NCBI GenBank assembly: GCA_021808195.1
Contig: JAKBCE010000058.1
Span: 1-14,687 of the forward strand
Direction: 5' to 3'
Origin: Pseudomonadota bacterium
GTDB lineage: Bacteria > Pseudomonadota > Gammaproteobacteria > Steroidobacterales > Steroidobacteraceae
DNA: 14,687 bases
Position numbers and translations under genes: made by a program. This document shows positions 6,360 to 14,110 of the stretch, in pieces; the first letter of the stretch is position 1; each line of letters starts with the position of its first letter. Below the pieces are notes generated by a model that had not been told where the DNA came from, ran no database searches, and was given only the letters and a program-made list of their open reading frames with translations.

Positions 6360-7618
6360 GCGCCGGCCGCTGGGGCCGTGCGGCCATCCACGCTGCCGCC
6401 GCGCTCGCGGTGTCTCTCGGCGCGCCGGCCGCCTGGGCCGCAGGCCACTGGAGCGAGGCGTGGTATTCCCCGCCGTTCCCGACCACGGCGGTGTGGGGCT
6501 GCAACCAGCAGCGCACCTTCTCTCATCAGTCCGTGCGCCAGGTCGTGCAGCTTCAGGCCGGCGGCGATCGGGTGCGCGTGCGCCTGACCAACGAACTCGG
6601 ACTCTCCCCGGTGCGCTTCGGCGAGGTGACGATCGCGGCGTCCTCGCCCAACGGCGTGTTGCGCAAACGGACACTGCGTGTGTTGACCTTCGGTGGCAAG
6701 CAGGCCGGACGCATTCCGATCGGCAAGGCCTGGGTGAGCGATCCGGTCGCGATGCGCGTGCACCGCTTCGAGAACATCGCGATTTCGGTGTATTACCCCT
6801 CGGGCGCGGCGCCCGCCGGCCACCTGGAGAATCTCTGGGTCTCCCCGCCGGGCAACCACGTGAGCGAAGCAGTCTGGTCTGACGGCGGACGGCCGCAGGC
6901 GCCGGAACTCGCCAGCGGGGTCGAAGTGTCGGGTCCGCATCCGCGGCCGGTGCTGGTCGCCTTCGGCGACTCCATCACCGAGGGCTTCTGCTCCACGCCC
7001 GGGACACATCGGGATTATCCGGCGCAGCTCGAGCGGCTGCTGGCACAACATGCTGGCGAGCGCCATTGGGTGGTGATCAACTCCGGGATCAGCGGTAATC
7101 GCCTGCTGCATGACGGTGCGGGGCCGAAGGCGCTGGCTCGGTTCAAGCGCGATGCGCTCGACATTCCGGGCGTGCGCGCCATCGTACTGCTCGAAGGCAT
7201 CAACGACATCGGTTGGGCGTACGATCCGCGCGGCGACACCGGCCCGCTGCCGGCCTCGGCCATCATCGGTGCCTACCGAACCCTGATCCGCCGGGCGCAC
7301 GCGCAAGGTATCAAGATCTATCTCGGCACGCTGACGCCCTACATGGGCTCCACATACGAACACCCACTCGGCGAGCGGGTGCGCCAACAGGTCAATGCCT
7401 GGATCCGCAAGGGGCGGGGGTTCGACGGCGTGATTCACTTCGATGGCGCACTGCGCGATCCGCGTCATCCACACCACTATCGGGGTGCTGATCAGTGCGG
7501 CGATGACCTGCATCCGAATGATGCCGGCTACCACCTCATGGCCGAGACGGTCTACCGCGATTTGTTCGCGCCCGGCAAGCCGCTCGCGCGGGCCGCCACG
7601 GCCCACGCACCGCGCTGA
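6356..7618 (+). CDS. Exported SGNH/GDSL-type esterase (XynE-like)
   Basis: This 420-residue protein is predicted to be exported. It has a basic start, a hydrophobic stretch at about residues 9-27 and a likely cleavage after AWA (near 28). Residues 30-190 form a beta-rich N-terminal module. The SGNH hydrolase domain follows: block I GDSITEG (S206), block II SGISGNRL (G247), block III EGINDIG (N283) and block V CGDDLHPND (D383, H386). All four signature residues are present. The arrangement resembles carbohydrate esterases and arylesterases of the XynE type. Because it is coupled by a 4-base ATGA overlap to rhaT and followed by an exported rhamnosidase, a role in removing acetyl or other acyl groups from rhamnosylated plant material is plausible, but the substrate cannot be read from sequence. 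Confidence 0.88.
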   Translation: MSAGRWGRAAIHAAAALAVSLGAPAAWAAGHWSEAWYSPPFPTTAVWGCNQQRTFSHQSVRQVVQLQAGGDRVRVRLTNELGLSPVRFGEVTIAASSPNGVLRKRTLRVLTFGGKQAGRIPIGKAWVSDPVAMRVHRFENIAISVYYPSGAAPAGHLENLWVSPPGNHVSEAVWSDGGRPQAPELASGVEVSGPHPRPVLVAFGDSITEGFCSTPGTHRDYPAQLERLLAQHAGERHWVVINSGISGNRLLHDGAGPKALARFKRDALDIPGVRAIVLLEGINDIGWAYDPRGDTGPLPASAIIGAYRTLIRRAHAQGIKIYLGTLTPYMGSTYEHPLGERVRQQVNAWIRKGRGFDGVIHFDGALRDPRHPHHYRGADQCGDDLHPNDAGYHLMAETVYRDLFAPGKPLARAATAHAPR

Positions 7619-7623
7619 GGAGG
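7617..7623 (+). promoter_or_regulatory. Strong ribosome binding site supporting a GTG start
   Basis: GAGGAGG begins inside the TGA stop of the esterase gene (7616-7618) and lies 6 bases before the GTG at 7630. It supports GTG as the true start of the rhamnosidase, which also places the twin-arginine signal at the N-terminus. Confidence 0.8.
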
Positions 7624-7629
7624 TGGGCC

Positions 7630-10600
7630 GTGACCAAGATCAGCCGCCGCCGCGCGCTCCTCGGTACGGGGATGCTCGCGGCAGCGCCAGTGCTGCTGCG
7701 TGCGGCTGAGCCGCAGAACGAGCGGGCTCGCCCCGCACGGTCCCGCGAACCGCTCCGAGCGGTTCATCTGCGTGTCGAGCGGATCGAGCAGCCGCTCGGG
7801 CTCGAAATGCCGCAGCCCGGTTTTTCCTGGGCGCTCGAGAGTCGCGCGCGCCGTGCCGTGCAGAGCGCCTACCGGATCACGGCGGCGTCCAGTCGTGAAC
7901 GGCTGCAGACCGCTCAGCCCGATCTGTGGGACAGCGGCGTGGTCCGTACGGACCGCTGCTTCGATGTCCGATATGCCGGTCGAACATTGACCTCTGCGCA
8001 GCGGGTCTGGTGGCGCGTGCAGGTCTGGGACGGTCGTGATCGCGCCGGACCGCCGAGCGAGCCGAGCTGGTTCGAGATGGGATTGCTTCAGTCCTCCGAC
8101 TGGCAGGCCGAGTGGCTCGACATCGAGGATTCTGAAGAGCGTGCAGACCGCTTGACCGGCGTGCACTGGATCTGGAGTGATGCGCCACCGCTGGCGCCGC
8201 AGCCCCAGCAATTCCGCTACGGCTTCGAGCTGCCCGCCGGCGTGCGCCGGGCACGGCTGTGGTTGTCCGCCAAGGATGATCTGCTCGCCGTGTGGGTCGA
8301 TGGCGAACCGCTCGCGCTGCCGGATGAACGGCCCTGGGGGTCTATGCAGGACCTGCCGCTGCCGGTCACACCCGGCCGGCACGTCATCGCGGTGAGCGGC
8401 CGAGCCGATCCGGGCACGTTTATGCCCGGTACCGGCGGGGCGCTCGCTGCGCTCGTGAAGATCTGGCACGCCGATGGGACTGTCGAGCGCCTCAGCAGCG
8501 GCCCGCAATGGCGCGCATCGCAAACGGCTCCGCAGGGTTGGATGCATGCGGACTTCGACGACCGGAGCTGGGCGCAGGCGCAGCCGGCTGCCACCGCCCC
8601 GCCGTGTGATCCCCGGCCGCCCCGCCCGGCCGTGTTCGCACGCCGGGATTTCGTCATCACCAAACCCGTCGCGCGCGCCAGACTGTATGCCACGGCACTC
8701 GGCGCCTACGAGCCGCACATCAACGGTCAGCGCCTGGGGACGGCTCGGCTCTCTCCGGAGATCACCGTTGCCCGCGACCACGTGCTCTACCAGTGTTACG
8801 ACGTCACCGCTCTGGTACATCCCGGCGCCAACGCGCTCGGGGCACTGATCGGCGACGGGTGGTATGCCTCGGCATTCAGCTGGAACAATGAGCGCTACTC
8901 ACTCGCGGGCAGTCCACGGCGCTTCCTTGCCCAATTAGTGGTCGACTTCACCGATGGCGCGCGCGAGGTTTTGGTCACGGACTCGAGCTGGAAACTTGCC
9001 GAGTCGATGATCCTCGCCTCGGAAATCTACAATGGCGAGGAGTACGACGCCCGCTTGGAGCAGCCCGGGTGGGACAACCCGGGCTACGATGCATCCCGCT
9101 GGCGGACCGCCACCGTGGCCGAGCGCCCGCGCGAGCGGCTCGTGGCGCAGGTCGATCCGCCCATCCGCGCGCTGAGGATGTTGGCCGTGCGCACCGTGAC
9201 CGAACCACGCCCCGGTGTGTACGTCTGCGACTTCGGTCAGAATTTCGCCGGTTGGTGCCGGTTGCACGTCCAGGGACCCGCCGCCACTCGGGTGCGGCTG
9301 CGACATGCCGAAATTCTCCATCCCAACGGCATGATCGATACCTCCAACCTCCGAGCAGCGAAAGCCACCGACCATTACACGCTGCGCGGGGATCCGCACG
9401 GCGAGATGTACGAGCCACACTTCACGTACCACGGCTTCCGTTACGTCGAGATCACTGGATTCCCGGGAGTGCCGACCCGCGAAAACCTCGATGGGGTCGT
9501 GGTGCACACCGATGCTGCCGAGACCGGCGCACTCGAACTCGACCAGCCGATCGCCCAGCAGATCTGGCACAACGCGCTGTGGAGCCAGCGTTCGAACTTC
9601 TTCGGTGTGCCGACCGACTGTCCGCAGCGCGACGAGCGCATGGGTTGGATGGGTGACATCCAAGTCTTCCTCGACGCCGCAGCGTTCAACATGGATGTCG
9701 ATGCGTTCATCCGCCGCTTCCTGGGTGAAATACGCGCCGGGCAAACGCCCGACGGTGCCTTTCCGATCGTCACGCCCCAGCCGGCGTCGTTTCCCGAACT
9801 GGTCACCGCCGGGTGGAGCGATGCGGGCGTCATCCTGCCCTGGACCCTGTACCGGCGGTACGGCGACACCTCCGTCATCGCGGAAAACTGGCCCCACATG
9901 CAGCGCTGGGTCGACTACGTGGCGCAGGCCAATCCGGATTTCATCTGGCGTCGCCGCCGCGGCCTCGACCTCGGTGACTGGCTGTCCGTGATCTCGACCA
10001 ATCCAGACGTGGCGCCGAACCCGGCCGAGGCGACGACACCGAAGACACTGGTCGCGACCGCGTACTGGGCGCGCTGCGCGGCGATGATGGCCGAGATGGC
10101 CGAGGCCCTCGGGCACGCCGACGAGGCGCAGCGCTACGGACGCATGCGCGAGCGGATTCTCATGGCCTTCCAGAACGCGTTCGTACGCGCCGATGGCACG
10201 GTCGGAAACGGCAGTCAGACCAGCTACGCCCTTGCGTTGCGCTTCGGTCTGGTGCCGCCGCCGCTGCGCCTGCGCGCCGGGGCGCACCTGGCCGCCAATG
10301 TGGCGGGCCGCGGCAATCTGCTCTCCACGGGATTTCTCGGCACGCCCTGCCTGCTCGATGCGCTCGCCGACAGCGGTCAGGCGCACCTGGCCATCACCCT
10401 GCTGCTGCAGACACGCTATCCGTCCTGGGGCTACATGATCGAGCATGGTGCGACCACCATGTGGGAGCGCTGGAACGGCAACGCCGTCGACCGGTCCATG
10501 AACTCCTTCAACCACTACGCCCTCGGCGCCGTGGTCGGGTTCATGTACCGGCGTCTCGGCGGCATTGATGCGGCGGCGCCCGGTTTCCGCCGTATCCAGA

Positions 10601-10884
10601 TCGATCCGCTATTCGACCCACGCATCCCGCGCGTGCGGGCGCACTACGACTCGTGCGTCGGCCGCATCGACACCGAGCTCGAGGGGGGCGCTCAGGGCCT
10701 GACGCGGTTGCGGCTGCGCATCCCGGCCAACAGCAGCGCGCAGGTCCATCTGCCGGGCGAGCCGCATCAATGGCGCGCCGACGGTCAGCCGCTGCGCACG
10801 GCGGTGCTTCGAGCAATACGGCCGCGTGCCGGCGCGTTCGACGCCGAGCTCGGCTCGGGCATCTATGAACTGACGAGAGACTGA
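7630..10884 (+). CDS. Alpha-L-rhamnosidase, GH78, with twin-arginine signal peptide
   Basis: This 1084-residue enzyme would hydrolyse terminal alpha-L-rhamnose from glycosides (EC 3.2.1.40). The N-terminus has SRRRALLG followed by a hydrophobic stretch to about residue 26, a Tat-type signal, implying export of the folded protein. An N-terminal Ig-like domain (about 45-160) is followed by a jelly-roll-like segment (about 190-315) resembling the rhamnose-binding module of some GH78 enzymes. A Bac_rhamnosid_N-like domain (about 338-510), a beta-domain with CDFGQNFAGW (about 534-543), the (alpha/alpha)6 barrel (about 640-990) and a C-terminal beta-sandwich complete it. The general acid is E669 in DCPQRDERMGWMGD, and the likely general base is E946 in TTMWERWNG. 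All expected elements are present. The end lies one base before the next ATG. Confidence 0.95.
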   Translation: MTKISRRRALLGTGMLAAAPVLLRAAEPQNERARPARSREPLRAVHLRVERIEQPLGLEMPQPGFSWALESRARRAVQSAYRITAASSRERLQTAQPDLWDSGVVRTDRCFDVRYAGRTLTSAQRVWWRVQVWDGRDRAGPPSEPSWFEMGLLQSSDWQAEWLDIEDSEERADRLTGVHWIWSDAPPLAPQPQQFRYGFELPAGVRRARLWLSAKDDLLAVWVDGEPLALPDERPWGSMQDLPLPVTPGRHVIAVSGRADPGTFMPGTGGALAALVKIWHADGTVERLSSGPQWRASQTAPQGWMHADFDDRSWAQAQPAATAPPCDPRPPRPAVFARRDFVITKPVARARLYATALGAYEPHINGQRLGTARLSPEITVARDHVLYQCYDVTALVHPGANALGALIGDGWYASAFSWNNERYSLAGSPRRFLAQLVVDFTDGAREVLVTDSSWKLAESMILASEIYNGEEYDARLEQPGWDNPGYDASRWRTATVAERPRERLVAQVDPPIRALRMLAVRTVTEPRPGVYVCDFGQNFAGWCRLHVQGPAATRVRLRHAEILHPNGMIDTSNLRAAKATDHYTLRGDPHGEMYEPHFTYHGFRYVEITGFPGVPTRENLDGVVVHTDAAETGALELDQPIAQQIWHNALWSQRSNFFGVPTDCPQRDERMGWMGDIQVFLDAAAFNMDVDAFIRRFLGEIRAGQTPDGAFPIVTPQPASFPELVTAGWSDAGVILPWTLYRRYGDTSVIAENWPHMQRWVDYVAQANPDFIWRRRRGLDLGDWLSVISTNPDVAPNPAEATTPKTLVATAYWARCAAMMAEMAEALGHADEAQRYGRMRERILMAFQNAFVRADGTVGNGSQTSYALALRFGLVPPPLRLRAGAHLAANVAGRGNLLSTGFLGTPCLLDALADSGQAHLAITLLLQTRYPSWGYMIEHGATTMWERWNGNAVDRSMNSFNHYALGAVVGFMYRRLGGIDAAAPGFRRIQIDPLFDPRIPRVRAHYDSCVGRIDTELEGGAQGLTRLRLRIPANSSAQVHLPGEPHQWRADGQPLRTAVLRAIRPRAGAFDAELGSGIYELTRD

Positions 10885-10885
10885 C

Positions 10886-11560
10886 ATGACGCCACGCAAA
10901 CTCGCCCTGCTGCACACCTCGCCGGTGCTGACGCCGCTGTTCGCCGCGCTGTGCGCCCAATGGCTGCCCGAAGTACGGATCTTCCACACCGTCGATGAGA
11001 GTCTGATCAAGAACACCATCGACGCCGGGCGCCTACAGAAGACCACCGTGCGGCGGCTGGCCGCACTGGCCGGCTCGGCGCTCGAAGGCGGTGCCGACGC
11101 CGTGCTGGTGACCTGTTCGTCCGTTGGTCCGGCCGTCGATCTGGCCCAACAGCTCTACGACGCGCCGGTGCTGAGAGTCGATGCGCCCATGGCGCGCGCC
11201 GCCGTCCAGCAGGGACGGCGCATCGGTGTGCTCGCCACACTGCGCACGACGCTCGAGCCGACCTCGGCGCTGGTGCGGCGCGCAGCAGTTCAGGCTGAAC
11301 GCAAGATCGAGGTGATCGAGTGCCTGTGCGAGGGCGCGTTCGATGCGGTGCTGGCGGGCGATACCGCAACGCACGATCGACTCGTAAGCGCCGCGCTGAC
11401 GGAACAGATGCGGGACGTCGACGTCATCGTGCTCGCGCAAGCGTCAATGGCCCGCGTCGTCGCGGCGTTGCCGCCGGGCGCCGTCACCGTGCCGGTGCTC
11501 TCCAGTCCAGAATCCGGCGTCCGCCAGGTTCGGGAGGTCTTCGGTCTCGGAACCGCCTGA
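10886..11560 (+). CDS. Asp/Glu racemase-superfamily protein of unknown substrate
   Basis: This 224-residue cytoplasmic protein has the aspartate/glutamate/hydantoin racemase fold. The first catalytic-type cysteine lies in VTCSSVGPA (C77), followed by RVDAPMARAAV (97-107) and RIGVLATLRTTLEPT (112-126). The second-half motif reads VIVLAQASMARV, with A186 near the place where two-base racemases carry their second cysteine, so simple racemisation is doubtful. Other Cys residues are at C146 and C148 (IECLCEGAFD). Maleate isomerases and arylmalonate decarboxylases share this fold, so an isomerase or lyase role is open. No step of the rhamnose route needs such an enzyme. It starts 1 base after the rhamnosidase and abuts the MFS gene (TGA directly followed by ATG), so it is tightly co-expressed and may serve the second pathway. 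Confidence 0.8.
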   Translation: MTPRKLALLHTSPVLTPLFAALCAQWLPEVRIFHTVDESLIKNTIDAGRLQKTTVRRLAALAGSALEGGADAVLVTCSSVGPAVDLAQQLYDAPVLRVDAPMARAAVQQGRRIGVLATLRTTLEPTSALVRRAAVQAERKIEVIECLCEGAFDAVLAGDTATHDRLVSAALTEQMRDVDVIVLAQASMARVVAALPPGAVTVPVLSSPESGVRQVREVFGLGTA

Positions 11561-12859
11561 ATGCTGCGCAAGCGCTACGCCGTCGTCGCCCTGCTGAGCG
11601 TCGTCTCGGTCATCACCTTTCTTGACCGAATGGCGATTGCCGTGCTCGGGCCTCGCATCCAGCGCGATCTCGGTCTGACCCCCGAGCAGTGGGGCTGGGT
11701 GCTGAGCGCCTACGTGATTGCCTACGGTCTGTTCGAGATCCCCTCCGGTGCGCTCGGGGACCGCCACGGCCAGCGGCGCGAGCTGTCCCGGATCGCCGCC
11801 TGGTGGTCCGGTTTCACCGCACTCACCGGTGCCTGCACCCGGTTCGTGCCGCTCGTGATCGTGCGCTTTTGCTTCGGTCTCGGCTCGGCAGGCGCGTATC
11901 CGAATGCCTCCGGTGTTCTGTGGCGCTGGCTGCCGGCGCGCGAGCGGGCGCGCGGCCAGGGGGCGGTGTGGGCCGCGAGCCGGCTCGGCGGGGCGCTCGC
12001 TCCGTTGCTGCTGGTGCCGCTCGCCATCCACTTCGGGTGGCGGAGCGTCTTCTGGGTCCTTGCGCTCATCGGTGCCGCCTGGGCCGTTGCCTGGTGGGGG
12101 TGGTTTCACGACCAGCCCGCCGAGCAGCCCGGTATCCAGCCGGAGGAGCTGGCGGAAATCGGCACCCGCAGTGCGCCGGCGCACGGCGGCAAGGGTGCCC
12201 TCCGGCGGCTGCTGCGGTTGCGCCAGCTGTGGCTCATCGTGCTCGCCTACGGGTGCTACGGGGCGGGCAGCTGGTTCTATTTCAACTGGTTCCCGACCTG
12301 GATGGTCCATGCCGGACACTTCTCGCTGCGGCAGATGGGCGTCTATGCGTCCTTTCCGTTCCTGCTCGGTATCGGCAGCAATCTCGCCGGTGGCGCGATC
12401 TGTGATCGGCTGGGTCAGCGCATCGGTCTGCGCAACGCCACTCGCCTGATGAGCGCCGGGTGTCTCACCGTCGGTGCCGCCTTGCTGTTTGCGATGAGCA
12501 TGGCCACCGATCGCACCGCCGTCGTCGTGCTGGCGAGCGCCGGCTTTGCCACCATGGACCTGATGCTGCCGGCCGCGTGGGCGATGTGTATGAGCATCGG
12601 CGGCAATCACGGCGGCGCGGCCACGGGGGTCATGAATACCGCCGGTCAGGCCGGCGGGGTCCTGTGCACGCTCGCCTTCGGCTACATCGTCGGTGCGACC
12701 GGGAACTACGAGTTGCCCGTGCGGGCCGTGGCGGTGATGGTGTTGGCTGCGGCGCTGGTGTTCGCCTGCATCGACTGCACGGCAGGGCTAGCGGCCGAGT
12801 CGGACCCGCTCGAAGAACCCCTCGCTGCCGACCTGGCCGCCCTTCAGAACAAGCTCTAA
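11561..12859 (+). CDS. MFS transporter, anion:cation symporter-like (sugar acid uptake)
   Basis: This 432-residue inner-membrane transporter has about twelve hydrophobic segments in two halves separated by a hydrophilic loop at about 187-215. It resembles the anion:cation symporter (ACS) group, which takes up hexuronates, galactonate and other organic acids. Signs of this are FLDRMAIAVLGP (21-32), the motif-A loop GALGDRHGQRR (63-73) and RFCFGLGSAGAYPNASGV. It would be a second uptake system beside RhaT, plausibly for an aldonate. The start directly follows the upstream TGA with no spacer, and no good ribosome site is close. The last 24 codons, including a polar acidic tail (AAESDPLEEPLAADLAALQ), are antisense to the kinase C-terminus. 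The end is the first in-frame stop. Confidence 0.9.
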   Translation: MLRKRYAVVALLSVVSVITFLDRMAIAVLGPRIQRDLGLTPEQWGWVLSAYVIAYGLFEIPSGALGDRHGQRRELSRIAAWWSGFTALTGACTRFVPLVIVRFCFGLGSAGAYPNASGVLWRWLPARERARGQGAVWAASRLGGALAPLLLVPLAIHFGWRSVFWVLALIGAAWAVAWWGWFHDQPAEQPGIQPEELAEIGTRSAPAHGGKGALRRLLRLRQLWLIVLAYGCYGAGSWFYFNWFPTWMVHAGHFSLRQMGVYASFPFLLGIGSNLAGGAICDRLGQRIGLRNATRLMSAGCLTVGAALLFAMSMATDRTAVVVLASAGFATMDLMLPAAWAMCMSIGGNHGGAATGVMNTAGQAGGVLCTLAFGYIVGATGNYELPVRAVAVMVLAAALVFACIDCTAGLAAESDPLEEPLAADLAALQNKL

Positions 12860-14098
12860 TCCGTCCAGCGCCGAGCCGCCGGCGTGAGCGCGGCACAGCG
12901 GTGCGCCGGGCTCCAGAGCGGTGATCCAGGTGAGCGCCTGCAGTCCCAACTGCGCCACGGCATGGCTCGAGGTATCGCCGCCGGCCAGCACCACGCGTGG
13001 CAGCGGCACGTCAGCGAGAATGCGCGCGGTGAGCGCACCGAGCCGCTCCCCCAAGGCCGCGCCGGCGGGTGCCGTTCCCGGCCGGAGTGCGCCAAGCGCG
13101 CTGTACACGAGCGTGCTGCGGCCGTCGCGCAGAGCGCGGACCGCCGCCTCGACCAGCCGCCCGGCTGTTTGCGCACCCCGACCGTCACTCAACAGCGCTT
13201 CGGGATCGACCGGCAGACCGTGATAGCCGCTGCGCAGCGCCGCCTGGATCTGCCGCTCGGTGGCGGGTGAGCAACTGCCGCTGACGACGAGCAAGGTGTC
13301 GACGGTGCGGGCCGTGTGCCGCGGTGCCGGCGTTGCCCCCAGCAACCCCGCGGCCCGCCATGCGCCAAGGAGCGCATAGGGAAGCCCTGAGCTCCCGGCG
13401 CAAAACAGGTGTTGCGCACGCGCCCGGTCCCAGAGCAGCCTTCCAATGCGTAGCAGATCCGTCTCGCTGACACCGTCGAACAGCACCGCCTCGTCACCGG
13501 CGGATACGCAGCGGTTCAATGCCTCTGCGGCGGTGTCTTGGGCCAGCGCAGGCAGTTCCACACGACCGATCCGCATCGCGGTCTGCGCGCCGAGGTGACG
13601 GCACAGGTCCGCTTCGAGCATCGGCGTCACCGGGTGCGAGCGCATGGTCGGGTGCCGGTCGATGCGGTAGACGGTCCCCGCAGCCGCGGCGAACAGGTTC
13701 CCGAATGCCACGTAGCGGCCCAGGTGCGGTGCGGGTACCACGATCGGAATGAACGGACCGGGCAGCGTTTCCCGACCGATTTCCAGCGCGCGCCCGATCG
13801 AGCCGATCTCGGGCGCGCTGTCGAACGTCGAGCAGGTCTTGTACTGCGTGATCGGTGCCCCGAACGCGCTGAGCCGTGCCAGGAGCGCCGGCAGGTGCGC
13901 ACTCATCCACTGCGGTGAGCGGCTGCGGCTGTCACCGGCGATGCCGAATGCCCGGCACTCGACGAACTGTCGTGCGAGCGTCTCGCTCGGCGCACCGATG
14001 AACAGCACGCTGTCGACTCCGGCCGACGCCAGCACCTCGAGCACATCGGTCGAACCGGTGAAGTCATCTCCGTAGTATGCGTACAGGGGCGGGGCCAT
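12788..14098 (-). CDS. Four-carbon acid sugar kinase family protein (DUF1537/OtnK type), possible 3-oxoisoapionate kinase
   Basis: This 436-residue cytoplasmic kinase would phosphorylate a four- or five-carbon sugar acid or keto acid. The N-terminal domain begins with YYGDDFTGSTDVLEVL (residues 8-23) and has YKTCSTFDSAPEIGSIGRA (86-104) and HPVTPM (155-160). The C-terminal nucleotide-binding domain has VVSGSCSPATERQ (271-283), VVLAGGDTSSHAV (369-381) and a closing LKGGQVGSEGFF (418-429). All family blocks are present and the length is normal. The ATG at 14098 is preferred over the longer open frame, because it is preceded by a ribosome site and gives the usual N-terminus. It lies 10 bases downstream of the RuBisCO-like gene. 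That pairing is known from the RLP branch of D-apiose catabolism, which suggests OiaK-like activity, but tetronate kinases of the same family cannot be excluded. Confidence 0.9.
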   Translation of the reverse strand: MAPPLYAYYGDDFTGSTDVLEVLASAGVDSVLFIGAPSETLARQFVECRAFGIAGDSRSRSPQWMSAHLPALLARLSAFGAPITQYKTCSTFDSAPEIGSIGRALEIGRETLPGPFIPIVVPAPHLGRYVAFGNLFAAAAGTVYRIDRHPTMRSHPVTPMLEADLCRHLGAQTAMRIGRVELPALAQDTAAEALNRCVSAGDEAVLFDGVSETDLLRIGRLLWDRARAQHLFCAGSSGLPYALLGAWRAAGLLGATPAPRHTARTVDTLLVVSGSCSPATERQIQAALRSGYHGLPVDPEALLSDGRGAQTAGRLVEAAVRALRDGRSTLVYSALGALRPGTAPAGAALGERLGALTARILADVPLPRVVLAGGDTSSHAVAQLGLQALTWITALEPGAPLCRAHAGGSALDGLELVLKGGQVGSEGFFERVRLGR

Positions 14099-14104
14099 GC
14101 GGCG

Positions 14105-14110
14105 CTCCTC
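14105..14110 (-). promoter_or_regulatory. Ribosome binding site overlapping the RLP stop codon
   Basis: On the minus strand GAGGAG starts within the TGA of the RuBisCO-like gene (14111-14109) and lies 6 bases before the kinase ATG. It decides the kinase start among several in-frame options and implies that the two genes are translated together. Confidence 0.75.

Noticed and set aside
8935..10515. 526-codon open frame on the minus strand inside the rhamnosidase
   Set aside because: It lies entirely opposite a conserved GH78 catalytic domain and shows no family motif or ribosome site of its own.
12860..14098. Several plus-strand open frames of 60-130 codons opposite the kinase
   Set aside because: They are mutually overlapping, lack domains, and lie opposite conserved kinase motifs.
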